Part shown: piece by piece, positions 1 to 13,900 of the stretch | Position numbering within the stretch: position 1 is the stretch's first letter | How the letters are laid out: every line of letters starts with the position of its first letter | Assembly: GCA_037179385.1 (NCBI GenBank) | Contig: CM074188.1 | Location: 27,111,318-27,175,317 of the forward strand | Direction: 5' to 3' | DNA length: 64,000 nucleotides | From: Holothuria scabra | Taxonomy: Eukaryota > Echinodermata > Holothuroidea > Aspidochirotida > Holothuriidae | The notes under the pieces: generated by a model | What the model was told of the DNA's origin: nothing | The model's database searches: none | What the model saw: only the letters and a program-made list of their open reading frames with translations | Made by a program: the position numbers and the translations under genes

Positions 1-1265
1 AACGCACAATGCAACATATGGCACATAGACTTCTTTACAGTGATACAGTTTTTCTTAGCTCTCTCCTTGCATATACTGTATACAGTATCAGTACAGAACA
101 GTATACAAAGCAGTTTTAAAAAGAAATTTCTTTGCCTTAATGTTTAGCTCAATACAATGTGAAAATTGATCATTTATATCACAGGTGAGAAAATAATGAA
201 GTACAGTAAGATGTCAATCTTCATACCTAGATTTATACTTTATGGTACTATATGGTGTCAGTTTAAATCTGGCAAAATGTGACACAAGTAACTAAAAATA
301 ATCCATCCAGACCTTTATATGGTAAATTTAATAGCCTAAAATGGTCAGTCTTGATGTAAAATAATGATCTTCATCCTTTAACTTTGAAAAAAGTAAGAAA
401 AAGTTGTTACTTAAAACATTTTATTCAATGTAGCAGAATAGGTTTTTTCTGTTTTTTCCATTTTTCGGCAAAAACCTGTTTTTACTGGGACGGTTTTTAC
501 CGGTAAAAACCACCAGTAAAAACCGCCTGTGGCAAAAACTGCCAACCCTGGACAGCATTATTGTTTCTTTAAGACTGAGCAACAGTTATTTACTGCACAT
601 CTTGATTTTATATGTTGTAGGGTATGCAACAGCTTCATGGTCACTAAATCTTTGTATATCTCCAAGGGCATGGCCAGGATCTCATCTAAGGGGGCCAATG
701 AAATGATGCTTGATCACCATTCTTAGGGAGGGGTCTAAGAGAAGGATTGCCCCCCCCCCACCCTTTGGAAAATTTTGGTGAAGGGAAGGTGGGCTGGATG
801 CAAAATGTTACAACATTTGATGTTTCAGTAGGAGCACTACTACCCTCTCTCTTCCCTCTTTTTTTTCCTTTTTTTCTTCCTTCTGCTTCCTCTTATTTCT
901 TTTTCTTTCTTTTCCTCCTCTCATTTTGGAAGCCCTTGGCTATGCTGTTGTGTACCTCTCCAATTGAAAGTTTGGTTTCTTGTATCAGATACAGATTTTA
1001 AGGAACTGATTTAAAATAAGTTTTAAACTTAATATCATCTTGATGTTCAGTAGTTTTAGTGACCTTGATTAGAACTGAGTCTGAGAGGTCAACTTTCAAT
1101 AAACCTTTGACAGATGTGACGATCAGTCATAACGCATTACCTTACACTGTGTCGTTTGTGAATGGAATATAAAATGAGCTGTAATTTTCCTCGTTTGTTT
1201 TCATTACTTTTCTTTTAATGAAGTGGAACACAAATTCTAATTCAAATAAGAATTGATCAATTTTT
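1..1265. other. Intron or upstream sequence, no exon seen
   Basis: Apart from the hAT-like end at 448-551 and a C/T-rich stretch at 750-930, nothing coding is supported. It is taken as intron of the coiled-coil gene. Confidence 0.5.
448..551 (-). repeat. hAT-like element end (partial)
   Basis: The - strand starts CAGGGTTGGCAGTTTTTGCC and continues with several inverted and direct copies of GGTTTTTACCGG-like sequence. The opposite end was not found, so the extent is uncertain. Confidence 0.4.
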
Positions 1266-1655
1266 AGCCTTTAGTCATTGCATTGGATCTGTTGTAATTT
1301 ATTTCAACATTATGTTATTTTTTTACAATTCCATCAGGAGATAATAATAACCTTCAGTACTCTTTTTCTAAAAGACTTAGTTATTGTTTCATGCAGGCAA
1401 TTTTTTCAAGTTCTAATCTGCACAGCATTGATAATAACAATGTGATTTTGTGGAGGCTGTAGCCTTAAGTCATTGGATTAGATCTGTTGCAATTTATTTC
1501 AACATTATTTTACTTTTTTTACAATTCCAGCAGGAGATAATAACCTTCAGTACTCTTTTTCTAAAAGACTTAATTATTGTTCCATGCAGGCAATTTTTTT
1601 TACGTTCTAATCTGTACAGCACTGATAATAACATGGTGATTTTGTAAAGTCTGTT
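1266..1655. repeat. Tandem duplication, 195-bp period, two copies
   Basis: Copies start at 1266 and 1461 (agcctt..agtcattg). Both carry catgcaggcaatttttt, an acceptor-like site. They lie in the intron just before the first visible exon. Confidence 0.8.
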
Positions 1656-1808
1656 CCCAGCTGTCATTATAATTTATCTACATTGTCTATGCTCTTGTCA
1701 GATCCTGGAGGTATTCCATACATCTTTGAGATAATTGCTTTTTGCCATTTTTCTTTGGAAACTATAAAATTTTGTATTTTTCATTTTTTTTTGTTTTTGT
1801 TTTTACAG

Positions 1809-1922
1809 ACAAAAGAGACTATGATTAAAGAAGCCATGGCATTGAGAGAATCCTTAAACATTCTGAGAGCTAAGAATGAGAAATTAGAAGTCTCTCAGAA
1901 GGAACTTGAAAGAAGCAAACAG
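1809..1922 (+). CDS. Coiled-coil gene exon 1 of those visible
   Basis: 114 nt, phase 0 at both ends, 38 codons (TKETMIKEAMALRES...). It has a strong T-rich acceptor (ttttacag) and donor gtgagg. It is the first exon I can recognise; it opens mid-protein, so earlier exons lie to the left of the window. Confidence 0.8.
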
Positions 1923-4900
1923 GTGAGGCTAAGAAAGCAAGATTGAATATTCATTTTATGTCCTGGCCTGCAAAGATTCCTTTGGGTTTCTGTTGCTGGT
2001 AGCTGGTATTAGCCCATGGGGTACAATGCTGCCAGCTCTGACACCAACAGGGAAAGAGAGCTATTACTTTCTCACTTTCTCAACAGCAAGTACAGTGCAG
2101 GTGGCAATTTGTGCAACTTCTGTGAGGTGTTAGCCAAAATCTGTGAGGAGGCTACCTCAAAAAAAAAAAAAAGAAAAGAATGCCGGAGAATACCCCTCAA
2201 TGTTTAATCTAGTCATAGAGTATCTGCCTCTCACCCAGGAGGCCTGGCTTGATCCCTAGGTTGAATCATAGCATAGACTAAAAAATGGGACCTACTGCCA
2301 TTTTGCAAAATGCTTCTCATGAGCAATGAATTATGAAAACAACTGTGGAACCCAGAACTGGAAAAAAAGGCTGTTGAAGTCTCTGGGTTAAACTAAAAGT
2401 TGAGGAGTAAATCTCCAACAAATTGATCTGTACTATGTCATGTTAACTCTTTACATCAAGTTAGATTTTAGGTTTAAGTAGATAGGGTTGCTGAGTGGAA
2501 AGGCAGACTACTGAAAGGGTTGAGTTGCAGTAGGCACAGGCAGCTGTGTTAGAAGGAGAAGGGTAGATTAATTGGGGAAGGGGTTAGGGCAGAGGTGAAA
2601 GGGGAATGTGGAGGGGAGAAGAGGCCGACAAATACCATTTATGGATTAGTGTGGTAGTAATGAATGCAGTTACTTTCATATCTTCTGAACGGGTAAAGTC
2701 ATGACGTCTTGTACACTATTTTATTCATTAAACTCTAAATACTTTTTCTTTTAGCAATTGGAAGAACTAATCATAGAGAATCATGGTCTGAAGTCCCAGC
2801 TATCTTCAAGTGAAGCAGTATCCTCAGACCTGACCCAACAACTAGAGCATACCAGAGAACATCTTAAACAGTGCACTCAGGTCTGACTTCTTTAAGATAT
2901 TTATATCTAAATTAACATCTGAAATGGCTCATGAGTGGAAAAGTGAAGCACTCTTTTGTTCAAAAAGTATTATGGTTGAGTGGATGTTTTTTTTAATTTT
3001 GTTAGCAAAACCCAAGTAATTTGGGTGCAAGATGTGTTGATAAAGATGTTTTCAGTCAAAGTTTTTTAAGTAAATCCGGCTCAGTAAAAGTCAAAGGGAC
3101 AATATGGTAAGCTCGGGTATCCTATTTCACGATTGGCTCTCTAAAATCTTGTGACAACAATTTCTCAACTGTACAAATATCCTCTTCATTAACCTTGAGA
3201 TTTTCACCTTTGTAAAAAAAAAAAAAAAATTAAGAGAGATACTTGCAAAAATATGTTGATTAGATATACAGCAGATGTTTTTTCTCATTTGAGGAAACTT
3301 CTGAGAAGTTTGTGTTCTTCACATTGCAGTTATTGATAACTTACTAAGAGTGTTGGAGGTGCATCACACAACAATGGTTATTATTAGCATAATATGTCAA
3401 CTTTCACTTCCAGTAGTGCAACAAAAACTTGGAATTGTGAATGTTGTTGTATCTTAGTTGGTTATAGTTTTTTGCATTGTTTGGAAAAGTGTCTGCTTTC
3501 AGGTTTTTGAAAAGTGATTTGCATCATAAATTACTCTCCTATGAAATATTATTTGTATGTAGGATGAAAAATTTGAACATTTGTCAAATTAGTTGTGGAA
3601 ATCTTTACAGGAGTGGAAAATTTGACACTTTCACAAATCAACTCAACTTTGAGCAACAGATCGTTTGGAAAACAAGTATAAATTTGCACAAAATCATGTA
3701 ATTTTAAATGGATAGGTTTGCAAAGATTATGTTCATCATAAAGTTGTGTAGACTATTATGAAGTAATGTTGGTTTCTTGTTATACAGGAACGAGAAACAT
3801 TTTTGAAGCAAGCCAGAGAATTTGAAGAGAAGTGTGCTGACCTTAATTCCAAGTGCATCAGTGCTACAGCTGCAAGGGAAAAATATAAACAGGAAAAGAT
3901 GGATATGCAACAAACTATGCGGCAGGCTTTAGCTGATAAAGAAGAGGAACAGAAGGTGGGTGTGTTAGTCATGTTTGACTCCAGCTTAGCAGGCTTGTAT
4001 TGTGCAAATAAGTAGTAGTGCTCCCTCTTTAGAGCAGGTTTCAGCAGACATGGATTTCATGGTGCATGAGACACTCACAGATTGCATACAAGGTTCTTAA
4101 GGGCCCTACAAGTCAGGGAAAAATGAAATTAGAATTTCCAGGCCTGGAAATGTTTGGAAAATGAGCATAGTTTTCAGAAATTCCTGAAGAAGTCAGGGAA
4201 TTTTAGTTCTTATTGTTCTTATTTTCTTTACGTTAAGACAGATTAATCTACATTGCCCCTCATTAACTCCCATTTACATATGCAATCCCTTCTTACCAGC
4301 AGTAAGTCCCTGGCAAACTTCTCCTAGCACAGTGGCACCAGGTGACCTCCTAGCAAGGTCACCTGATGATGTCATCTTTCCTGCTTGCCTGTCAAAAGAT
4401 TAACACACAGTTTTGGACCTGGCTTTTCCCTTTGGGAATTTCAAGCTTCAAGGAATTTGTTGCAATTATATGGATATTTGTGATCTGACTGTTTTTAAAT
4501 TTCCTGGAAATATCTACACATACTTGTTAATGAGTGGGCGATAGTGCACAAGGATATCTCACAATTTGTGGGTTCCAGTAGAACACACATCAGGACATTA
4601 ATAGTACGATTTGAATGTCAGCTATTCCATTTCAAAGAAGTTTAGAATGGTTGATCACATGCCTTAATGGGCAGCATAGCGTGAAGTTGTCATTAGTGAA
4701 TCTGCTGACTGAAAAATATTGCAATATGGATCATTTCTGATGGGCTGAAGGGACCTTGCGGCGGGCCAGACCGTGGCTGCATGCAGACTGTACATTGGAC
4801 AACCCTGTTACAAATGACTCTTGGGTTCATGACTACTAGTTTAGACGAATCTGATCAGCGCTTGTGTTTAGTGACTGTAGGCAACCATTAGTGGGGTCCA

Positions 4901-7900
4901 TTAGTCTTAAATCGCCTACATTTATTGTCTACATGAATTTCAAATCCTCATGTTTAGTGAAATTATTGAGGGAATCAAAATACAATTTCATGTACAACTA
5001 TCCATGATACAGGTTAGCAAGGAAATTGAAAGATTAAAAAGTGATGGGCCCCAGCTATGGCTGACTAAAAGTAGACCATTGCTTGCTGTCCACATTTGTC
5101 CATTACTCAGATCTGGGATCAATATCTGTACTGTCTGAACCTTACCTACATCCATTCTTTCCACGTCCATAGACTCGTACTTGTAGCCATGACCTTTGAC
5201 CCTTTCCTAACCTACATTATGGTATGGGGCTTGTAGCATTCTCATACCAAATGACCCTGCTTTACATCAAGTAGATGTGTGTTTGTGATGCTCTGCATAA
5301 GCAGTGGAGTGGGGAAAACAAGCCTGTGATCCACAACTGGAAAAAAAGGCTGTGGCCAGCTACTAACTACTAAACTAACTATATTAAGTAGATACCTGGG
5401 AATTCTTTCCAATTACTCTTGATAATGTAATCCCTTGTTTGCTTCAAAAAATGGCCAGCCAACTTTGCTTGTTTTTGTGGTGCAAAATCAGCAATCATAA
5501 CTTCAAGTTACCAAACCCAAAACTGAAGTCTCAAGTCTACTATTTCGAAATAGTAAGGGAGAATTTTAATTCATGTGCAATCAGCAAGTTTCTTTCATTT
5601 GCACCGATTCTCCTTCATTTGTATAAAGTAGCAAGATTCTATAAGCACATTTTACTTGTTTGATATATGTTAAGCAATTTAAAACATCACTGGTGCTCTT
5701 GAAATGCTGGCAGCACACTGTGAAATGTGGATTTGGCTGGCACCTGATGTAGGCCTGCTTCAAAGTTAACATGACTCACATCAGATTATTAGACTTAAAT
5801 TTATGTAATATCAAGAGCTGAGGCTCATTGAAGTTGCTACCAGGCCACAGACTTACTTGGCACTGTTATTATTGAGTAAAAATGTTTGCTAACCATTCAT
5901 AATCAGGGTTTTCCCTGGGTTTAGAATTGAACGTTGCGCATCTGATGCATCCATAGGTGGATCGCCAGCCTGGGGGAGTGGTACAAGGGGAGGGGGTGTC
6001 CCCCTCCCCTTTTGGAAATTTTGTGACTTTTGCAAGTCCCTAGACGCAAATTGGTGACACTTTTAAGGCAAATTAGTCAACACAATTTCTGTAAGTTGAC
6101 ACAAAATATTAGCACTGAAACTCATATTCTTACAAATTTTGGTCTACTGATAGCGGTCACATTGGCTTTATATCACCATAATTTCTGCTTCAAAAGTTTT
6201 GGTTCATCGACATGGCTTTTATTAAGCGCGGGCACCGGACAATTTTTACCCCCGGCTGGTCCTTATTTTGCGCCTGTTGCTCACCATAATTGACATGATT
6301 GGGCCCGGGCAGGCTTGCAATATTACCAGTTCACGATAGAAAATATTGGGAATATTTCCCTTCGTTTCACGAACAGGATATCATTTTTGTAGGCGTAATA
6401 TTTTCACTTCAAAAGTGGAGATACAAATTGACCGTTAACACAGAGTACTGTAGAATTGTTTGTAGTCGATGTCACATGCCCTTTGATAATTTATTTCTTT
6501 GGCCAACATCGTGATCTGTCTAGTTTTTACCCCCCAATCATGTCGGAACATTTGCATTCTTTTACTGCACTGGGTTGTAGTTGCGTTAATGTACTGTAGC
6601 TACTCTCCTGCTTTAACAAACCCCATGTAGAGCAATCATTCACGAAAATCTTAGCAATTCTGGGCAGCAAAACAATTGCACCCAATTAACGTATCTTATG
6701 GTTCCTTTCGCATATAAATATCCCCCTATATTTTAAGCAGTTCTTGTCCAAAACTTACGTCTTGTTTAAAAAGAATCTGCAACTGAAATACACCTAAGTC
6801 AGATCCCAGAAAAATTCATGTACGCAGAGATATGCGATGCCGTTTCATGGTGAATTTGGCACGGGGCTCGCCCGGCTGCGCTAGCCAGCTATATAAGCAT
6901 GGAAAGTTCGATCGTCGTAACACAAACTCAACAGGAAAACTTGTCTTGAGACCGAGTATTTTCACACACTAAATCACATAGGCGAAGGCGCAAGTTGTGA
7001 TTGGCTGGCTAGAATCAACACAATTGAACCAATCACGATGCACGGGTCAATTTAAATTTTGCAATGGATCGTATCGATATGATGTCTCTGAGAAAAATAC
7101 GACGCCTTGTTTGGCGGTAAAAACGGACACACATGTAAGTCTACTGCATTCGTGGGCCAAGAATTTTGCTGCATGAGACCACCTGCATCACTGTTTTTGT
7201 TTGCAATGACATCGCATGACAACATTGCATAAGTCCTACTGTAAATAACATTAGGGGACGAATGCTAGAAATGACTTAATTTATGCAAGATAATAACCAC
7301 CGAACTTCACAAGAATCTAGGAGCTACGTGTACAAAACGTGCACAGACATGTATGCTAAGCTAGGGGATTTGAAAAAAAAAGGCGAAACACTGCAGCTCG
7401 ATCGTCTGTACAATGTTTTTTGTACAGAACACTTTGTACAGCAACTCACACGGCACTTTCTGAGGGAAAGCAAGGAAAAGACATTGAATGCAATTCTAAA
7501 TCTAATACCATGAAATATTACAGGGTAAAATTTTAGGTTTGTGATTATCAATGCATCCCGTTTTGGTGGGAAGTTAAAGGATCCAGTTTACGGGAATTTT
7601 ACGAAACTAAGGTTAAGTTTCAAGTATGTTTTAGCCCCTTTTCAGTTTGCAAATAATTGGGGGTAATGATCGAGTGAATGCCAGAATTCATAAAAGCAAT
7701 GTAGCACATGGCTGCAAGCAATCACAGATTGTGAGCGCACCGATCTTTTTATGAAAACATGTTGGGAAAACAACAGTTCTATGACATCATACACATAAGT
7801 TCCATTGCACCTATTTTAAGTTACCTCTACGTAAGAAACATGGTAATATCATGATTGGTTCATTATTGCTTTTAATCAGCCAATCATGCTCGCAACATCG

Positions 7901-10900
7901 TCAATGCAGTTTTACTGTGTAGGAATAACGTGTAGAAACCAACTGTCTTGGCATAGAATTCTAATATTCCCATTGCTTTTTTTTAATGTATTAACAACAA
8001 AAGCGCAACCGTTGACAGAAAGAAGAAAAATTATGGAGGCTAGCTGGCAGCAATTTTGAACATCGCAGCCTCCTTGAGCATGCCTTCCTTGAAGCATGAA
8101 TGTTGTGGGACGGGACATTCAAAAGACCCAGGGAAAACCCTGATAATTGAGGAGCAGTGGTTACAAAAATTGATCATGCAATGACGGGCAAAGAAGCATT
8201 TTTAGTCCATTCCTTCATAGATTTTACAAAGGGTACATTTTAGGATTACCTCAATATCCAAATTCAGGAGTTGTGATTGGCTAATGAGCTACTACTTTCA
8301 TAAAACAGTTTGCCATGCTCTTGTGCGGACAAACAAGGCTGGAAAACATTTTGTTTTGCCCGGAGGGAGTAAAATTATAAATCTGGCAAGGGAGTAGAAT
8401 TTCCAAAAATTCTCCTTTTATTTCCATGTGAAGAAAAGGGAAATTTATACCCGATGCTAACATTTCCCTCCAGATACCCAAACTTCATGCAATGCAGAGT
8501 ACAAGGTAAACCCTAAAACCAAGGAAATGCTTAAATACGTTATATCCTGCACAAAATATTTATTTGTGCTCACTTTAATCGAAAAACACCACAAATTTAT
8601 GACGTAGATACATTTACAAGGATTCATTCCAGCTTTGATGTGAAAGGTGTTTTGTTCTGTTCTCAAGTTTTATTGTTTTATATCAAATGAGATAGAATTG
8701 TTACAATTTCATAATTCTGAAGGTATAATTTGAAGCACATTATGACTGTTGTCATAACACATTTTACAACCTTTTATGTTTAAATGGCCCTTGCATGTGT
8801 GGAAAGTACTCAATAAATGTGTCCCTGAGACAAGTGTCGTGCACTTTCTGGTTTTGATGAGAAGAGAAACATGCATTCATTATAGGGAGTTTGTGTGTGC
8901 ATGTGTGTGTTTGTCTATAACACTTTGCTCTTTAAACAATATCTCAAGAAGAGAAACTATGACAGTTCTCAAACTTGGCATATGGATGCCTCATATTAGG
9001 AGGAAGAACCATATTGTCTTTGGTGAAGGCCAAACATCGTATGGTTGTATAATGTCATCTCCGCTTTGATATGAAGTGCAAAAGATTAACTTTAACCACA
9101 CTAAAATAATATGTACCCTATATAGTATTATGTATCTTCTTTCTCTCCCTACCCCTCCCCCCCAAAAAAAAAAAAAATCAAAATAATAATAATACTCTGT
9201 TTTAAACCCAAACTTTTCTCAAGCACCACTTATATTTCATGTGGTCAACTTTTTTTAAGAAGTAACAAGATTTATCTGTGGTTATATACAGATATGAGTA
9301 AATTAGCTCATCGAGTAGGTTTTGTAAATAATTTCAAAGCTGTTGTATGGCAATATCATGCTGTCCTTGCTTGGTAATGTTCAAGGTGGAAGAACAAATC
9401 CTTTCACCCCAAACTACAATTTTGTAGCAGTCTACAGAAATTATAGGCACAGCTTTTTGATTGACAGCAAGTTCAAAAATGCAGAGCACTATAGCCAAAG
9501 TTAAACAGCATTTACTGCACTGAGAGTGTTTTGATTACAGGTTGGGTCTTGTATGCAGTCACCCTGCATCAATAAACTGAGATTGGGTCTGGAAGAGGGT
9601 GGGTTTTAGACAGTTGTGGGAGGAGCCTAAGAGAGTGGGTTTGGAGAATTAAACTGTTTGGGGTGAGAGGATTGGGCCTTTAAATCTTCAGCTCTTAGGA
9701 TGAGCCTGGTAAGTAATATCTGGTAACTGAAGGGTAAAGCTGCTGTAGCAGCACTGAATATCTATAACAATATGCTTGTAGAATAATGTGTGCCATTGAA
9801 TATTAGTCATCAACTGAGGATGGTTTCTACTTTTGCTAAATGCATCCTAGTGAAAGAAAATGTGAAACAGATCAGTTTTTCATGTTTTTATGCACACCCC
9901 ACAGGCTGAGATGTTTGTTTTGCAAAGTAAGTTATTTCAGATCAGACATGCTTATTTTGTGAATAGTGTTTCCTGTTTCTGTGGAAAGCACACACATTGT
10001 CCAAAAATATTCACAGTGTTTTGTATTGGATTTGGGATTTGTTATCCTCATGTGAATTGAACTTAACTCACACTATTCAATTTCTGTGATGCAATTTCTG
10101 TTCCTCCACTCACAGGAAAAGAATCAAAAAATTTTTTGTCTTTTGTTTTCCACTGCATGAGATTAATGCCACATTAAGTTTGTAGAGTTTTAAACATTTG
10201 TTATCTTTCAGGCTAAGCAGTTGCTGGATGCTAAGGTGACCGAGATGCAATTAGAGGTCACCCAGAGCAAGCTGGCAGCAGAGAATGCTGAAGAGGAGAT
10301 GGATAAAATGAATGAGGAGTTGGGTGCAGTCAAGAAGGTAGGTCAAAGGTCAGATTCGTCTTCTAAGATAGTTACAAGGCTCAGAAGGTGAGCATATAAT
10401 GCCAGCGGTTTAACCCTTTACCATTGCTTGGGTCCTTTTGGACCCATGCGGAGAGCGAAGCTGTCACCCATCTTTACTGTTTCAGACGGAGCTCGAAACT
10501 GCGAGTAGCTACCCGAAAATTTGGCCACAACAACGAGAGAGACAATAGTTTAAGGTCACGGGGTCAATAACCTACGGAAGCTGATGCTGGGCGTGCTACG
10601 TCCACTTTTCCGCCCACTCTTGAGGCACGCAAATATGCCCCTGTTGGAGCACAACGGTAAAGGGTTAAGTGGGTGTAGGTGTGACTTAATAATGCATACT
10701 TAGCAACTGTTCCATTTCAAGCGGAACGATTTGGTTTTCTGAACTTTAAAACACATAAAAATCAAAATTTTTCTGCCTTTCTAACTTTTAGTATTAAAAA
10801 TATACTAAAAATGTTCAGAAATAGTGCAGAGTAAAAGCTTGGCATAATAAAGTTAACCTTGGCATACACCTTAGCGTTTTCTATATATACTGTGAACATT

Positions 10901-13900
10901 TAGAAAGTAAAAAAGGAGTTTTGAATCCCACTCAATGACGTTGTTGCTTTCGGGATCTCTGCACACAGTGGATCATCTGCTACAATATGTTCTGTTTTCT
11001 GAGATTGACAGTGTTAGCAAGTATGCTATTATTAACCACATGTTTGGCTCAGGTGTTCAAGAATTTGTTTCTCCAGTAGTAGGCTAGGGTTCGATTCCCA
11101 GGTGGAGTCATACCAAAGACTTCAAAAATAGACTGAACCAACTGAAATTTTGCGTGATGCTCTGCATTAGTTGGGAGAAAGATCATGTGCCCCACAAATG
11201 GAAAGAAAGTTGTGGTACAGGGCTGCAAGCATTGTTAAGGTGATCACATTATAGACCGTGTGCATATGATGTTACAGAGCGGAAAGTACGCCCTTGTTTA
11301 GGAGCAAAACAAACCAACACAAACAATAATTGCAGACAGCTGATATGTCAACCAGACGAATACTCACATAGTCTGTTATAGGTGCAGTGTGACGTCTTAT
11401 ATGTGTGGCCACGTGTTCAGTTGTTATGCCCAAAGGATGACGTCAGTGTTTGACATTGCACAAGGTCAATTGCAAAATGACTGCACCTGTGGAATAATGT
11501 TAAAGCACGAACCAAGTGCTCAGAGTGCTCAGGTTCATTGCACACAGTGAGAAAGTGGTTCTTGTGTCAAAAAGAACCAAACAGAAATATCTCATTTTAA
11601 GAGGGAAAAGTTTCATCAAAACACACATGCTTATGTGAGAATTTAACTGAGAAAAGTAACACGTGAGGCATTTGCTGATCTAATTTTCCATTTTGTGGTG
11701 CAGACTGAAGGAAGCAAAAGCCAATGAGAAGACAATATATTCCTCAGAATGTCTGTGAAAAACACCTGGGTATACATGTAGGCGTGGGTTAGGCTAGGTT
11801 CGATAGGATCCTATGCCTGGACTTCTGACCTTCTGGTTTGATGTATTGGAGCCCACAGCCTGTTTCCAGTTGTGGGGTACCAGCTCGATATCCCTACTCC
11901 ACTATGTATGTATGCCGGTGTGGGTGATACTAGTTTCAGTCTGTCCTTATGATATATTAAGACCATAATCCCTTCCTCGCATGTAAGGCTTTTGTCTAAA
12001 TAAAGTATGAATGAACTTTCCATTTATTGATTTCAAGTCTTTTCCAAAACAAGGATTGGTTGAACATTTTCTTTTCATGATTGCAAGTTACTTGTAAGTC
12101 CACCTAAAAGAATAGCCTTGTGTTCAATTGTATTAGGTATTTTAGATATTTTGTCTGTTGAATGAATTTTACCCATCTTTTGCAGGTTTGTGAGGTCTTG
12201 TTTTCTAATCTTGTTTTCAATTGTATTATGCATTTTAGGTATTGCATCTGTTGAATGAAATTTACCCATCTTTTGCAGGTTTGTGAAGTCTTGTCTGCAG
12301 AGCTCGCCGGCGCAAAGAATGGTTTAGAGAAAACTCAGGAGGAACTACGCAATGTGACAGCCGACAAAAGATCAGCCCAGCAACAGCAAACTTACTGGGA
12401 AGGAGAGGCTAAAAGAATTGCTGGAGAGAGGGATGCTCTTGCTAAGGTTAGAGATGGAAAATAATTATAGAAGAATTGGGAGAGAAAGTTGTTCTCTTGT
12501 AATTATGGTAATTGTTAGAGATACATTGATAGGCAAGAGAAAATGTGATTGTTCGCTGAACCATAGTAGGGAGATCTTTGATGCAAACCATGAGTCAAAG
12601 TTTTACGGGGAGTTTGTAGTCAATTTTTATCATTTAAAGGGGGCAAAACCCAATACGTGTAAAATAATTGCCTCCTTTATCCTACAGTATTGCAGCCTCA
12701 GATTTTAAATTTTTGAGGTGTATTACACATTTCTTTCCTCAGGAAATTAAGAAGAGTCATGGTTGTGCTGTTTTATGAAACATATAGATTTACATGAGCT
12801 CCCATTTTCATTTTGGTTTTCAAAAAATCACACTTCTCACACTGATTTGCAGCTAGCGATGGTGTGTGATTGGCACTCACATGCCTCAAATTCAAGGCCT
12901 GAAATTGACTTGATGTTGTAACAGATGGACCATCATGTGTGCAATCATTGGATGTTTAACTGGTATCTGTGCTCTTTTTGTTTTTAATGTAGTCACTGGA
13001 AAAGGTGAAAGAAGACTTTGCCCAAGAACGAGATCATCTCGGGGAAAAGCACTCTGAAATCAAAGATGCTATGAAAGACATTAAGATGGAGAAAAATAAA
13101 TATGCATCTCGATGTCAGGAATTGGAAACAGTGAGTTGCTTCAATGTAGCACTGTGGTTTCAAGTTTATCTGCCGTCTTATGCAAAGCATTGCACATAAT
13201 GACTAAGGTTCCATTTTTAAAACCTGGGTATCGAACCCAGACCTGGAAAAAGGAAGATGCTCTGTACTGGTGGTCTCTCATGTTTATTAGAGATGCTGGC
13301 TCCACTCAACTCGAACCAGTGCTCAACTTAAACCAAACCATGGAAAGTAAGAAAGTACTGTACTGTATATATGAGACTATGGAGATATATCAGTTTATGC
13401 TTGTTAGCCTATCTAGAGGCTTTTATGAACTCATACTCCTTTGCAGCCATGCTGGAGTACATGAAACTTCATAGTGGCCACCCTTGCTTGTTCCCACACC
13501 ACGTGTACCACAGTGCACGCTGAGCAGTGCGTTCTGCACAGAACCATGTGTACAGACAGTGAAAACTTTCAGTAATATTGAGTAGATTGTTTTGATCTCC
13601 TGAATTAAACATAATGCATTTATTCTTTTTAAAGCAGCTCATTGAGTTGGTTCATGGAATTCAACAAATTTTTCCGAACCTGTTAAGTTTTTTTCACGTA
13701 CCAATGACAAATGGTCAAACTTAGACAATACCCATATCCTACATACAAATAATTGTTTTATGAGTAAGTACTGAACAGTTCAATTTGGTTTTCAAAAATT
13801 CGTGACCAGACACTTTTTCAAGTCATGCACAAAAGAGTTACAAGTCAGGACATTACAAAATTCAAAATTTAAACTTCTTCTGTAATTTTTGGATGTGAAA

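Noticed and set aside
7283..7513. 76-codon frame inside the 2.24-kb element (YVYKTCTDMYAKLG...)
   Set aside because: Resembles protein slightly but shows no transposase motif; too short to call.
13112..13474. 120-codon frame after exon 6
   Set aside because: Shifted frame overlapping the exon end and intron; no similarity recognised.
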